Source of the DNA: Devosia sp. YIM 151766
GTDB taxonomy: Bacteria; Pseudomonadota; Alphaproteobacteria; Rhizobiales; Devosiaceae
DNA length: 64,000 nucleotides
NCBI RefSeq assembly: GCF_030285925.1
Contig: NZ_CP127251.1
Location: 1,922,001 to 1,986,000 of the forward strand
Direction of reading: 5' to 3'
Position numbers and translations under genes: made by a program. Below, piece after piece: positions 31,030-40,532 of the stretch (position 1 is its first letter; the number at the start of each line of letters is the position of its first letter). The notes under the pieces are model-generated. The model saw only the letters and a list, made by a program, of their open reading frames with translations. It had not been told where the DNA came from and did no database searches.

Positions 31030-32427
31030 TCAGCTCTGTTCGAAGCGCGCGATAATCGCATTCACAATGCGCGCCAGCCCGACACCGTTGGACCCTTTGA
31101 TCATAATAGCATCGCCATAGGCAAGGTCGGCGACGATAACGTCTTCGGCTTCTTCAGCATTTTGCGAATAGCTCGCCAGCAAATCTGCGGGCAGCGCTGC
31201 TGCGAGGGCGGCCATATTCCGGCCGACGAGATGGACCTTGTCGGCGCCGCTCATTCGCACCGCTTCGCTGAGACCTGCATGCTGCGCTTCGGCTTCCCGA
31301 CCGAGCTCCAGCATATCGCCCAGCACCGCCACCTTGCGGCCGCCGGGGGCCTCGATGGCCGCAAACACCTCCAGCGCCGCGACCATTGAAGCGGTGTTGG
31401 CATTGTAGCTTTCGTCGATCAGCAACAGCTTTTTATCTTTTGGTCCCAATGCTTTCCGCTGACCCCTGCCCGGCTGCGCCGCGAAGCCGGCCAGCGCCGG
31501 CAAGGCAATGGAGGGCTCGATGCCGGCCAGATGCGCGACGGCCAGCGCCGCCGTGGCATTGGAGAGCATGTGGCGGCCGGAAACCCTGAGCGCCAGCTCG
31601 TGCCGCTCGTCGCCATGCAGCACGATCGCGAAGCTGCGATCGGCAGCGGTCTGGGGATCGATGAGCTGCCAATCCGTTCCCCTTGAGAAGCCAAATGTTA
31701 ACAGATTGCTAACCCCAGCTGTAGCAGCCGCATCAAAAAGTGCGCCGATCTGCGCATGATCGGCATTGACGATAGCTGTGCCGCCAGACTCCAGCCCCTC
31801 GAATATTTCCGCCTTGGCGCGCGCGATATTTTCCAGGCTGCCGAGTCGTTCCAGATGCGCCGGCGCGATGGAGGTGATCACCGCCACATGCGGCCGCACC
31901 AATTGGCTCAATGGCCGGATTTCGTCGGGCGCGTTCATGCCCATTTCGAAAATGCCGAACTGGGCCGTTTCCGGCATGCGCGCCAGCATCAGCGGCACGC
32001 CCCAATGATTGTTAAAGCTCTTGATCGAGGCATGGGTTTCCCCCGCCGCTTCGAACACCAGGCGCAAGGCTTCCTTGGTCGTGGTCTTGCCGACGCTGCC
32101 GGTGATCCCGACGATGAAGGCTCTGCTGCGTTCGCGGGCGGCACGGGCCAGGTCGCGGAGACCGCCCAGCGCATCGGGAACCACGATGCGGCCCGGACCG
32201 GAACCGCGCCCCTCGCTGACCAGAGCCGCCACCGCGCCATTGGCTAACGCGGCCTCGACGAAATCATGCCCATCGAAGCGGTCGCCCTTGATGGCGACGA
32301 AAAGAGCATCCGGGCCGAGTTCGCGGGAATCGATGGAAATCGAATTGATCGCCTCGGCGTCGACACCCTCGGCGCGGCCGCCGGTGGCTTGCAGAATGGC
32401 GTCGAGGGTGAAAAGGGGTCGGGTCAT
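31030..32427 (-). CDS. murF: UDP-MurNAc-tripeptide D-Ala-D-Ala ligase
   Basis: Completes the pentapeptide by adding D-Ala-D-Ala from Ddl. The 465-residue protein has the N-terminal uridine-binding domain (ISIDSRELGPDALFVAIKGD), ATP loop VGITGSVGKTTTKEAL near 110, NHWGVPLMLARMP, and a C-terminal domain with LIDESYNANTASM. It lies between murE (33 bases) and mraY (26 bases). Confidence 0.97.
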   Translation of the reverse strand: MTRPLFTLDAILQATGGRAEGVDAEAINSISIDSRELGPDALFVAIKGDRFDGHDFVEAALANGAVAALVSEGRGSGPGRIVVPDALGGLRDLARAARERSRAFIVGITGSVGKTTTKEALRLVFEAAGETHASIKSFNNHWGVPLMLARMPETAQFGIFEMGMNAPDEIRPLSQLVRPHVAVITSIAPAHLERLGSLENIARAKAEIFEGLESGGTAIVNADHAQIGALFDAAATAGVSNLLTFGFSRGTDWQLIDPQTAADRSFAIVLHGDERHELALRVSGRHMLSNATAALAVAHLAGIEPSIALPALAGFAAQPGRGQRKALGPKDKKLLLIDESYNANTASMVAALEVFAAIEAPGGRKVAVLGDMLELGREAEAQHAGLSEAVRMSGADKVHLVGRNMAALAAALPADLLASYSQNAEEAEDVIVADLAYGDAIMIKGSNGVGLARIVNAIIARFEQS

Positions 32428-32460
32428 GGGAGGGAATTTTTCCGGCTTTCAACCCGCATA

Positions 32461-33903
32461 TTAGGCCCTGGCGGCTGCTTCCACCACTTCGTGGTCGGAG
32501 AAATGATGCTTTTTGGTGCCGATGATCTGATAGGTCTCGTGCCCCTTGCCGGCGACGAGCAGGACATCGCCTTTCTGCAGCGAGCGCACGGCCTGCTCGA
32601 TTGCCGTTTTACGATCGGCAATTTCCTCGGCCCCCCTGGCTCCGGCCAGCACTTCGGCCCGGATAGCGGCCGGGTCCTCCGTGCGCGGATTGTCGTCGGT
32701 GACAATCACCACATCGGCAAGCTCGCTGGCAATTTCGCCCATTTGAGGGCGCTTGCCCTTGTCGCGGTCGCCGCCGCAGCCAAAAACCACGCGCAGCTTG
32801 TTCGTCGCATAGGGACGCAGGGTCGTAAGCGCGGTGCGCAGCGCTTCCGGCTTGTGCGAATAATCCACGAAAATGGCCGCGCCATTGTGCTCGGCGACCA
32901 GTTCGAGTCGCCCGCGCGCCCCGACCAGTTCGGACAAAGCCGCGAAAGCGTCGGTCTTCTCGACCCCGCCGGACATGGCGAGCGCCGCCGCAATCAAGGC
33001 ATTGGATACCTGGAATTCGCCGGGAATCTTGAGGTGGAAACTGACCTTTTCGCCGATATGGCGCACTTCGACGCGCTGGCCATAGCCTTCCGGCTCGATG
33101 GAGAGGATTTCGATATAGGCGCCCTCGCGGCCCACGGTCAGCAGCGTGGCGCTGGCCGACAGGGCCGCGAACATGAATTGTTCGTGCTCGGGATCGTCGA
33201 CATTGACGATGGCCGCGCCGCCATCGACCAGCAGGTCGGTGAACAGCCGCAGCTTGGCATTGCGGTATTCATCCATGTCAGCGTGGTAATCGAGATGGTC
33301 GCGGCTGAGATTGGTGAAGGCCACGGCTTCGAAATGAATGCCGTCCAGCCGGTGCTGGTCGAGGCCATGGCTGGAGGCTTCCAGCGCGACATGGTTGATG
33401 CCCTGCGCCTTGAGCGCCCGCATGGCCTGATGCAGGGTGCGCGAATCCGGGGTGGTCAAGGCCCCGTCGATCCGCCTTTTGGCCGTCTCGATGCCGAGCG
33501 TACCGATACTGGCGCCCGGCACGCCGGCATAGTCCCAGATCTGCCGGACGAACGAGGCCACCGAGGTCTTGCCATTGGTGCCGGTGACGGCGACGAGAAT
33601 TTCGGGCTGCGGCTCGAAGACCCGCGAGGCGGCCCGGGCATAGGCGGCCCGCACATCCTTCACCACGATAATCGGCACACCGGGATCGCCCGGCGGCGCC
33701 ACATCGGTGACGACGGCCAGCGCGCCGCGCTCGATGGCATCGGCCACGAATTGATTGCCATGCACCTTGGCCCCCGGCAGGGCGAAGAAGACGTCGCCCG
33801 GCTCGATCCGGCGGCTATCCGAATTCAGCCCGAAAACGGCGCCAAGACCCTTTTTCGGGCGGGCGCCGGAGCCTTCGAGCAGTTGGGTTACACTGACTGA
33901 CAC
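32461..33903 (-). CDS. murE: UDP-MurNAc-L-Ala-D-Glu:meso-diaminopimelate ligase
   Basis: Adds the third residue of the stem peptide. The 480-residue protein has SDSRRIEPGDVFFALPG in the uridine domain, ATP loop AVTGTNGKTSVASF near 115, ASSHGLDQHRL, and the DNPR motif in VTDDNPRTEDP that marks meso-diaminopimelate rather than lysine as substrate. This agrees with a Gram-negative wall. Confidence 0.97.
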   Translation of the reverse strand: MSVSVTQLLEGSGARPKKGLGAVFGLNSDSRRIEPGDVFFALPGAKVHGNQFVADAIERGALAVVTDVAPPGDPGVPIIVVKDVRAAYARAASRVFEPQPEILVAVTGTNGKTSVASFVRQIWDYAGVPGASIGTLGIETAKRRIDGALTTPDSRTLHQAMRALKAQGINHVALEASSHGLDQHRLDGIHFEAVAFTNLSRDHLDYHADMDEYRNAKLRLFTDLLVDGGAAIVNVDDPEHEQFMFAALSASATLLTVGREGAYIEILSIEPEGYGQRVEVRHIGEKVSFHLKIPGEFQVSNALIAAALAMSGGVEKTDAFAALSELVGARGRLELVAEHNGAAIFVDYSHKPEALRTALTTLRPYATNKLRVVFGCGGDRDKGKRPQMGEIASELADVVIVTDDNPRTEDPAAIRAEVLAGARGAEEIADRKTAIEQAVRSLQKGDVLLVAGKGHETYQIIGTKKHHFSDHEVVEAAARA

Positions 33904-33927
33904 GGCGTCAAATCCTTCTGGATCAGT

Positions 33928-35640
33928 TTAGCGGAGAGCGGGCGGCACGATCTGGCGATCGAGCGCTTCGCTGAAATCGGGGGCGACGCCCAGCATCGGG
34001 GCCACGCGCTGGATCAGGCGGCCGGTGAGGTGGCCGGCATTCCAGCCGGCCGTGGTACCCGATTGCGGATTTTCCGCCTTGGGTTCATCGACCATGATGA
34101 CGATGGCATAGCGCGGATTGTCGAGCGGAAAGGCCGACGCGAAAAAATTGGTGACCTTGCTGGACGAGTAGCGGCCATCCACCACCTTTTCGGCGGTACC
34201 GGTCTTGCCGCCGGCGCGATAGCCCAGCGCAGCCCGGTTCATCTGCGAGCCGGAACCTTCCAGGGCGTTCAGGCGCATCAGGTAGCGCATGACCTCGCTG
34301 GTCTGGGGCGTCACCACCCGCTCGTAAAGCGGTTCGGCCTCGGCGACGCTGCGCTTGTAGAGCGTCGGCGCGATGTAATTGCCGCCATTGACCAGCGCCC
34401 CATAGGCGGTGACCATATGCAGCGGCGACACCGACAATCCATGGCCGAACGATGCCGTTGCCGCGCCGACTTCGGAGAGTGTCTTGGGCACGGTGGGAAC
34501 GCGCATTTCCGGCAATTCGAATTCCACCCGCTGATCGAACTTCATCCGGCCCAGGAAGTCGCGGAAATTGTCCTTGCCCATCGCCTGCATGATGCGGATC
34601 GTGCCGATATTCGACGAGTATTTATAGATTTCGGACAGGCTCATGATGCGGTGCTTGCCATGGAAATCGTCGATCGTATAGCGGCCGAAGCGGATGCCAT
34701 AACGGGCGTCGAACTGGTCGGTGGCGCGGACTGCGCCGCTGTCGAGCGCCCCGGCAATCGTCACCGTCTTGAAGATCGAGCCCGGCTCGAAAATGCCCGA
34801 AGTGATGCGGTTGAACGTATCCTTGACCAGGGCGCTGGCCGGCTCGTTGGGATTGAAATCGGGCACCGAGGCCAGCGCGACGATTTCGCCGGTATAGATG
34901 TCCATCATCACGCCGGCGGCGGCGACGGCCTGATAGCGCGTCATCGCATCGACCAATTGGTCGTGCAGCACGTGCTGTACGCGCATGTCCACCGACAGCT
35001 CCACCGGCGTCAGCGCATTGCCGCGCGCCAGGCCGAGTTCCTGGAGCAGCGCCACGGATTCGGTATCCATATGCCGCTCGATGCCGGCAATGCCCTGATT
35101 GTCGACATTGGTGGAGCCGAGAATATGCGCCGCTTCGTTCATGGCCGGGTAGAAGCGCTTGGATTCGGTGATGAAGTCGATGCCGGGAATGCCCAGCCGC
35201 ATCACCTGATCCTGAATGGCGGGCGTCAGCTCGCGCTGTACCCAGACGAAGCCCTTGTCGCCGGTCAGCCGGTTGCGCAGCCAGGTCTCGCTGAGATCGG
35301 GCAGCACGGTGCGCAGCTTCTGCACCGCTTCCTCGACATCGATGATGCGGCGCGGCTCGGCATAGAGCGAGGGGACGCGGATATCCACCGCCATTTCCAG
35401 TCCGTTGCGATCCAGGATCGGCGGCCTCGTGGCGGTAATCACGTCGCGGGCCTGGCCCTCGATGGTCTGGTCGGTTTCCACCATGCCCAATTGCACCAGG
35501 CGTCCTCCGACCAGCATGAAGCCGATCACCACGCCCAGGATCATCCAGCGGATGCGGGCCTGGGTGAGATTGCCCCGCTGCTTGCGGGCGCCATCCAGGG
35601 CGATTGTGGGCGAATAGCCTTCCGTGGCGGCGGCCATCAC
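33928..35640 (-). CDS. ftsI: Septal transpeptidase FtsI (PBP3)
   Basis: Class B penicillin-binding protein crosslinking septal peptidoglycan with FtsW. The 570-residue protein has one N-terminal membrane helix (WMILGVVIGFMLVGGRLV, about 30-50), a pedestal dimerisation domain (about 65-220), and a transpeptidase domain with the SxxK nucleophile in EPGSIFKTV, the SxN motif in YKYSSNIGT, and KTGT in AGGKTGTAEKV. Start and ftsL stop overlap by 4 bases. Confidence 0.96.
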   Translation of the reverse strand: MMAAATEGYSPTIALDGARKQRGNLTQARIRWMILGVVIGFMLVGGRLVQLGMVETDQTIEGQARDVITATRPPILDRNGLEMAVDIRVPSLYAEPRRIIDVEEAVQKLRTVLPDLSETWLRNRLTGDKGFVWVQRELTPAIQDQVMRLGIPGIDFITESKRFYPAMNEAAHILGSTNVDNQGIAGIERHMDTESVALLQELGLARGNALTPVELSVDMRVQHVLHDQLVDAMTRYQAVAAAGVMMDIYTGEIVALASVPDFNPNEPASALVKDTFNRITSGIFEPGSIFKTVTIAGALDSGAVRATDQFDARYGIRFGRYTIDDFHGKHRIMSLSEIYKYSSNIGTIRIMQAMGKDNFRDFLGRMKFDQRVEFELPEMRVPTVPKTLSEVGAATASFGHGLSVSPLHMVTAYGALVNGGNYIAPTLYKRSVAEAEPLYERVVTPQTSEVMRYLMRLNALEGSGSQMNRAALGYRAGGKTGTAEKVVDGRYSSSKVTNFFASAFPLDNPRYAIVIMVDEPKAENPQSGTTAGWNAGHLTGRLIQRVAPMLGVAPDFSEALDRQIVPPALR

Positions 35641-36020
35641 TCGATCCCTTCCAGTTCGAGAATGGCATCGATCGGATCGATGCCCATGGCAATGGCCTCG
35701 AACAGCGCATCCATGGCGGCGCTGTCGGGCTTGGCCGGGCGCATGGGCAGGGCGGCGAAGGACCCGAACTGCTCCTGCCTGACCGCGGCGATTTCCAGTT
35801 CTGCCTCATGGCGGCGCACGATGGGATCGATGTAGCCGGGCTGATTGAGCACCGCCCAATCGGCCTTGAGCAGCGAGAGCTTGCCTTCCTGCTCCGAGAT
35901 CGTGGCCGTCAGCGCCGTGCGCTCGGCGGCGGTGCCCTCGATGGAAAATTTCAACGCATAGACCCCCGCCAACATGACGATGGAGGCAAAGATCAGGAAG
36001 ATATTGATGTTGCGGATCAT
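35637..36020 (-). CDS. ftsL: Cell division protein FtsL
   Basis: Small bitopic divisome protein, partner of FtsQ and FtsB, activating FtsWI. The 127-residue product has a very short cytoplasmic end, one membrane helix (NIFLIFASIVMLAGVYALKF), and a periplasmic coiled coil (AAERTALTATISEQEGKLSL). The sequence is poorly conserved as usual; identity rests on size, topology and position between rsmH and ftsI with 4-base overlaps at both ends. Confidence 0.88.
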   Translation of the reverse strand: MIRNINIFLIFASIVMLAGVYALKFSIEGTAAERTALTATISEQEGKLSLLKADWAVLNQPGYIDPIVRRHEAELEIAAVRQEQFGSFAALPMRPAKPDSAAMDALFEAIAMGIDPIDAILELEGIE

Positions 36021-37018
36021 GCGGCACCCTTGAATGTCGGGACGCCCAGGCCGGCCGCCTGCACCGGCCGGGCCGGCTGCGCGGTCCGTATCGCGCTGCG
36101 CAGCACCGCCGAGCGGGCGCGCGGATTGCGGGCCACTTCGCCGGCGCCGGCCTTGACCGCCTTGGCGACATTCTGCCAGCGCCGGGGTTCGCTCTCGGCC
36201 TGAGGCAGGTGGCGCGACATGGCCGGGCCGCCCTTGTCGGGGTCGAAATAGCGCTTGACGATCCGGTCCTCCAGCGAATGGAAGCTGACCACGGCCAGCT
36301 TGCCGCCTTCGGGCAGCAGGCGCTCGGCAGCGAACAGGCCCTCAACCAATTGCTCGAATTCGCCATTCACCGCGATGCGCAGCGCCTGGAAGGAGCGCGT
36401 CGCCGGATGCGCGTCGCCCGGCTTGCGGCCGATGGCCTTTTCGATGATGCGCGCCAGCTCCAGCGTCGTGGCGATGGGCGCATCCTGCCGCGCCGCGACG
36501 ATGAACTGGGCGATGCGGCGGGACTTGCGCTCTTCTCCGAAGGCATAGAGCAGGTTGGCCAGATTTTCGGCATCGAGATCATTGACCAGATCGGCGGCGC
36601 TGGCGCCGGCACGGCTCATGCGCATATCGAGCGGGCCGTCCCGCATGAAGGAGAAGCCGCGATCGGCCTCGTCGAGCTGCATGGAGGATACGCCGATATC
36701 GAGCACCACGGCATCGACCGGCCCGAAGCGGGACGCCAGGGTGTCGAGCTCCGAAAAGGTGCCGGGCACGAAAGTGAAGCTATGGGGAAACTCGGCCGCG
36801 AGCGCCGCCGCATGCGGGCCCACCGAGGGATCGCGGTCGATGCCGATAACCTGTGCGCCGGCCCTGAGCAGGGCGCGCGAATAGCCCCCTGCCCCGAACG
36901 TTCCGTCGACAATGCGGCTGCCGGCCCCTGGCGACAAAGCCGCCAGCACCTCGTCGAGCAGGACAGGGACATGAGGTCCGCCCGCCGCCTCGGTCTCGGG
37001 CAGGGATGGCTTGCCCAT
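36017..37018 (-). CDS. rsmH: 16S rRNA m4C1402 methyltransferase
   Basis: SAM-dependent N4-methyltransferase of C1402 in the ribosomal P site (formerly MraW). The 333-residue protein has HVPVLLDEVLAALSP, the SAM loop DGTFGAGGYSRALL, an inserted helical domain and the C-terminal VVSFHSLEDRIVKRYF. The start MGKPSLPE at 37018 gives the family-length protein; a longer frame to 37078 adds 20 unmatched residues, and a GTG at 37027 is also possible. It is the first gene of the dcw cluster here; mraZ, usually just upstream, is not present. Confidence 0.94.
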   Translation of the reverse strand: MGKPSLPETEAAGGPHVPVLLDEVLAALSPGAGSRIVDGTFGAGGYSRALLRAGAQVIGIDRDPSVGPHAAALAAEFPHSFTFVPGTFSELDTLASRFGPVDAVVLDIGVSSMQLDEADRGFSFMRDGPLDMRMSRAGASAADLVNDLDAENLANLLYAFGEERKSRRIAQFIVAARQDAPIATTLELARIIEKAIGRKPGDAHPATRSFQALRIAVNGEFEQLVEGLFAAERLLPEGGKLAVVSFHSLEDRIVKRYFDPDKGGPAMSRHLPQAESEPRRWQNVAKAVKAGAGEVARNPRARSAVLRSAIRTAQPARPVQAAGLGVPTFKGAA

Positions 37019-37180
37019 ATCCGCCACAACTCCATTCCGGCCGCAGCCGGTTACATAAACTCGTCCAGAATTTCGCATGGCGACGCTTAAGATTCTGTTT
37101 CCTATTTCGCTCCGGTATCCGTGCGGGTAAAAGCGCGTGACTTAAATCTATCCATATTGCCCTCAAAGCCGGATCAGGCG

Positions 37181-38704
37181 ATGAAGGTGGACCGAATTGG
37201 GGGCAGCATGCCGATCACCAGCCAGACATTCGTGCGATCCACGGCGCTGCTGCTGCTCGTTGGCCTGCTGGCGCTGTTGACCATCATTGGCACGACATTA
37301 TGGCTGGTGGAGCGCACCCAGGTTTATTTCAACGAAGTGATCGAGGCCCGGGACGTGCGCACCGCGGCGGTGGACCTGCGGGCGCTGCTGCAGGACGCGG
37401 AAGCCAGCCAGCGCGGCTATATCATCACCCTGGAGCCGGAATATCTCGACCCTTACCGGGAGGCGCTGCCGCAGGTCGGTGAAACGCTGCTGAATCTGGA
37501 AGCCGTGCTCGCAGGCCATCCCGAAGCCGCCCAATCCTTGCAGCAATTGCGCCGCGACATCGCCATCAAGCTCGATGAAATGGCCCATACGCTCGATCTG
37601 ACCGAACAGGGCCGGCGCGCCGAAGCCGTGCTGATCGTCCGGACCGATGCCGGCAAGGAAGCCATGGATCGCTCCCAGGCCTTCTTCTCGGCCCTGATCG
37701 GCGCCGCCGACCAAAGGCTGACCGAAGGGGTGGAATCGCAGCGCAACACCGCCAATCTGCTGCGCATCGTCTCGTTGGCCGGGGGCCTGGTCATCCTCGC
37801 CGTCATCGCCGGCGCCATCTGGGCGGTGCTGAATTACACCCGGGAACTGGCCGCGGCCCGCCGCGCCACCGAAGAAGCCAATTCCAGCCTCGAGGAGCGC
37901 GTCAGGGAGCGCACCTCCGACCTGGGCAAGGCCAATGAGGAAATCCAGCGCTTCGCCTATATCGTCACCCACGACCTGCGGGCGCCACTCGTCAATATCA
38001 TGGGCTTCACCAGCGAGCTGGAAACCAGCGTCGAGGCGGTGAAATCCTATATGGACACCCAATCCGCCCCCGAGGACGATGCGGTTTTCGCCGAGGCCCG
38101 CACCGCCGCCGCCGAGGATCTGCCCGAGGCCATTTCCTTCATCCGCGCCGCCACCCGCAAGATGGACGGGCTGATCAACGCCATCCTCAAGATTTCCCGC
38201 GAGGGCCGTCGCCTGCTCAAGCCGGAACCCGTCGACCTCGCCGAAATCGCCGAGAACAGCGCCGCCGCGCTGCATCATCAGCTGGCCGAGAGCGGCGGCG
38301 AAATCTCCATCGATGTCCGCGTCCGCAATATCGTCACCGACAAGCTCTCGATCGAGCAGGTGCTGGGCAACATGGTCGACAATGCGGTGAAATATCAGGA
38401 TACGGAGCGGCCGCTGCGCATTGCCATTCGCGGCCGCCACCTGCCGGCCAACCGCGTGCTCATCGAGGTGGAGGACAATGGCCGCGGCATCGCCGAGACC
38501 GACCATGAGCGCGTCTTCGAACTGTTCCGCCGCTCGGGCTCGCAAACCCATCCCGGCGAGGGCATCGGCCTCGCCCATGTCCGCACCATGGTGCGGAGCC
38601 TGGGCGGCGACGTCACCTTGACCTCCGTGCTGGGCCGGGGCACCACATTCAACATCAATCTGCCGCGCGACCTGCGCAGCTATCTGGGGAGTTCCGGGAC
38701 ATGA
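37181..38704 (+). CDS. CHASE3-type sensor histidine kinase
   Basis: Membrane sensor kinase of about 507 residues. Two membrane helices (about 20-43 and 190-216) flank a periplasmic CHASE3 domain with the family phrase LLQDAEASQRGYIITLEPEYL. A short coiled coil leads to the HisKA dimer domain with phospho-acceptor His264 in IVTHDLRAPLVNI, and an ATPase domain with N box (EQVLGNMVDNAVKYQ) and G boxes (EDNGRGIAE, GEGIGLAHV). The start may instead be 37208 (MPITSQ). The signal is unknown. The stop overlaps the next gene as ATGA, so it is coupled to its response regulator. Confidence 0.92.
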   Translation: MKVDRIGGSMPITSQTFVRSTALLLLVGLLALLTIIGTTLWLVERTQVYFNEVIEARDVRTAAVDLRALLQDAEASQRGYIITLEPEYLDPYREALPQVGETLLNLEAVLAGHPEAAQSLQQLRRDIAIKLDEMAHTLDLTEQGRRAEAVLIVRTDAGKEAMDRSQAFFSALIGAADQRLTEGVESQRNTANLLRIVSLAGGLVILAVIAGAIWAVLNYTRELAAARRATEEANSSLEERVRERTSDLGKANEEIQRFAYIVTHDLRAPLVNIMGFTSELETSVEAVKSYMDTQSAPEDDAVFAEARTAAAEDLPEAISFIRAATRKMDGLINAILKISREGRRLLKPEPVDLAEIAENSAAALHHQLAESGGEISIDVRVRNIVTDKLSIEQVLGNMVDNAVKYQDTERPLRIAIRGRHLPANRVLIEVEDNGRGIAETDHERVFELFRRSGSQTHPGEGIGLAHVRTMVRSLGGDVTLTSVLGRGTTFNINLPRDLRSYLGSSGT

Positions 38705-39144
38705 ACGATGCCCGTCCGGTTACCATCATCATGATCGAGGACGATGAAGGCCATGCCCGCCTCATCGAGAAAAACATCCGCCGCGCCGGCGTCGCCAACG
38801 ACATCATCCCCTTCGGCAATGGCACCGACGCCCTGACGTATCTCCTGGGCCCCGACGGCTCCGGCGCCGTCAACAAGGGCCGGCAATTGCTGGTCCTGCT
38901 GGACCTCAACCTGCCCGACATGACCGGCATCGACATCCTCGAAAAGGTCAAGGCCAACGAACATACCAGGCGGTCCCCCGTCGTCGTGCTGACCACCACC
39001 GACGACCAGCGCGAAATCCAGCGCTGCTATGACCTGGGCGCCAATGTCTATATCACCAAGCCCGTGGACTATGATGGCTTCGCCAATGCCATCAAGCAAT
39101 TGGGCCTGTTCTTCTCGGTCATGCAAATCCCGGAAACCGAATAA
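38701..39144 (+). CDS. Single-domain response regulator (Rcp1-like)
   Basis: A 147-residue receiver with no output domain. The acidic pair is in IMIEDDEGHARL, the phospho-acceptor Asp68 in LLDLNLPDMTGIDIL, and the conserved Lys in YITKPVDYDGF. It has the inserted loop and length of the regulators that pair with CHASE3 or phytochrome-type kinases (Rcp1-like). Translation is coupled to the upstream kinase; it probably passes phosphate rather than binding DNA. Confidence 0.92.
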   Translation: MNDARPVTIIMIEDDEGHARLIEKNIRRAGVANDIIPFGNGTDALTYLLGPDGSGAVNKGRQLLVLLDLNLPDMTGIDILEKVKANEHTRRSPVVVLTTTDDQREIQRCYDLGANVYITKPVDYDGFANAIKQLGLFFSVMQIPETE

Positions 39145-39150
39145 TCCATC

Positions 39151-40182
39151 ATGCCCAAGCGTACGCCGCATGTTCTCTATATTGACGACGATCCGGGTCT
39201 GATCCGCCTTGTGGAAAAGGCCATGCAGCGGCGCGGCTATATCTTCGACCATGCCAGCACCGGCGAACAATGCCTCGAAATCGTCCGCAATGGCGGTATC
39301 GACGTCGTCGCCCTCGACCATTATCTGCCCACCGGCACCGGGCTGGACGTGCTCAAGGCCATGGAGGGGCTCGAAGACCGGCCGGCCGTGGTCTATGTCA
39401 CCGGTTCGTCCGAAATGGCCATCGCCGTCGCCGCGCTCAAGTCCGGGGCCACCGATTTCGTGCCCAAATCCGGCGCTGAAGAATTCATGGAATTGCTGCT
39501 CGCGGCCATCGATCACGCCATCCACAATGTGCGCCTCGACCGCGCCAAGGCCGAGGCGGAGCGCGAAATGCAGGAAGCGCGCGAACGCGCCGAAATGCTG
39601 CTGGGCGAGGTGAACCATCGCGTCGCCAATTCCCTGGCCATGGTCGCCGCCCTTGTCGGCTTGCAGTCAAACGCGGTCGAAGATGCCGAAGCCAAGCGCG
39701 CGTTGAGCGAAACCCAGGTCCGCATCCAGGCCATTGCCGGGGTGCACCGCCACCTCTACACCTCCGACGATACCCGCTGGGTACAGATCGGCGACTATCT
39801 CAACAGCCTGATCGGCGAGCTGGAAAGCAGCATTCAGGACAGCACCAGCAATCCCGGCATCCACCTCCAGGTCGAAGGCTTTCCCATGGCCACCGAAAAG
39901 GTCGCGTCCCTGGGGGTCATCATCACCGAACTGGTCACCAATGCGCTCAAATATGCCTATGCCGACCGCGAATCCGGCGAGGTGCGGATTGTCGTGGCGC
40001 GCGAAGGCGACGAGGTCCGGGTGGTGGTGGAGGACGATGGCATCGGCTGGCAGGGCACCGGCACGCCGCAGGGCACCGGCCTCGGCAGCCGCATCGTCAA
40101 GGCAATGGCCCATAGCCTCGACGCCAAGGTGGCCTATGGCGAAGGACCGGGCACCAGGGTCATGGTGACCTTCTCGACCTGA
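39151..40182 (+). CDS. Response regulator fused to HisKA_2/HWE-type histidine kinase
   Basis: A 343-residue hybrid without membrane segments. Residues 1-120 are a receiver (IDDDPGLIRL; Asp56 in ALDHYLPTGTGLDVL; VPKSGAEEF), followed by a helical linker rich in Glu/Arg. The HisKA_2-type dimer domain has His156 in GEVNHRVANSLAMVAALVGL and the ATPase domain shows GVIITELVTNALKYAY and EDDGIGW. Such kinases often feed alphaproteobacterial general-stress pathways, but no PhyR/NepR/EcfG genes are nearby. It starts 6 bases after the single-domain regulator, making a three-gene phosphorelay operon. Confidence 0.9.
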   Translation: MPKRTPHVLYIDDDPGLIRLVEKAMQRRGYIFDHASTGEQCLEIVRNGGIDVVALDHYLPTGTGLDVLKAMEGLEDRPAVVYVTGSSEMAIAVAALKSGATDFVPKSGAEEFMELLLAAIDHAIHNVRLDRAKAEAEREMQEARERAEMLLGEVNHRVANSLAMVAALVGLQSNAVEDAEAKRALSETQVRIQAIAGVHRHLYTSDDTRWVQIGDYLNSLIGELESSIQDSTSNPGIHLQVEGFPMATEKVASLGVIITELVTNALKYAYADRESGEVRIVVAREGDEVRVVVEDDGIGWQGTGTPQGTGLGSRIVKAMAHSLDAKVAYGEGPGTRVMVTFST

Positions 40183-40229
40183 GGCTTGGCCCGTCCTGTA
40201 TTTCCGGCAGAGTCGGCATACCCGACCTC

Positions 40230-40460
40230 GTGGTTCGACAAGTTCACCATGAGGTCTCCGAGGATGCCGATGCTATTGCTCGAGCGGCTCCGGCTTTGAC
40301 GGAAACGGCGTCTTACCCCGCCCCCGCTCGTCACCCTCGCGCTTGGCGCGGGGGGCTTTTGTGAAGCCTGTCGCCAGAGCCCTCGCGTCAAGCGCGAGGA
40401 TGACGATCCGGGAGCAAAGCGCTCCGGATGTTCATGGACCTCTTGTCGAACCACAAGGTC
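40230..40460. repeat. Cluster of extragenic repeat arms
   Basis: The roughly 350-base gap 40183-40532 holds repeats and one terminator but no gene I can support. Visible elements are a TTCGAC-AAGTTCACCATGAGG arm (40233-40254), GTCACCCTCGCG...CGCGGGG (40330-40353), CCTCGCGTCAAGCGCGAGG (40381-40399) and CCTCTTGTCGAACCACAAGG (40439-40458). Confidence 0.7.
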
Positions 40461-40480
40461 CGGGCACCGTCCGTCCAGCA

Positions 40481-40510
40481 AACGAAAACGGCCGGGGAAA
40501 CCCCGGCCGT
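40481..40510 (-). terminator. Rho-independent terminator of the polyamine operon
   Basis: Minus-strand ACGGCCGGGG-TTT-CCCCGGCCGT followed by TTTTCGTT, 23 bases after the saccharopine dehydrogenase-like gene. Confidence 0.85.
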
Positions 40511-40532
40511 TCGATCCAGTTGACTGGCGCCG

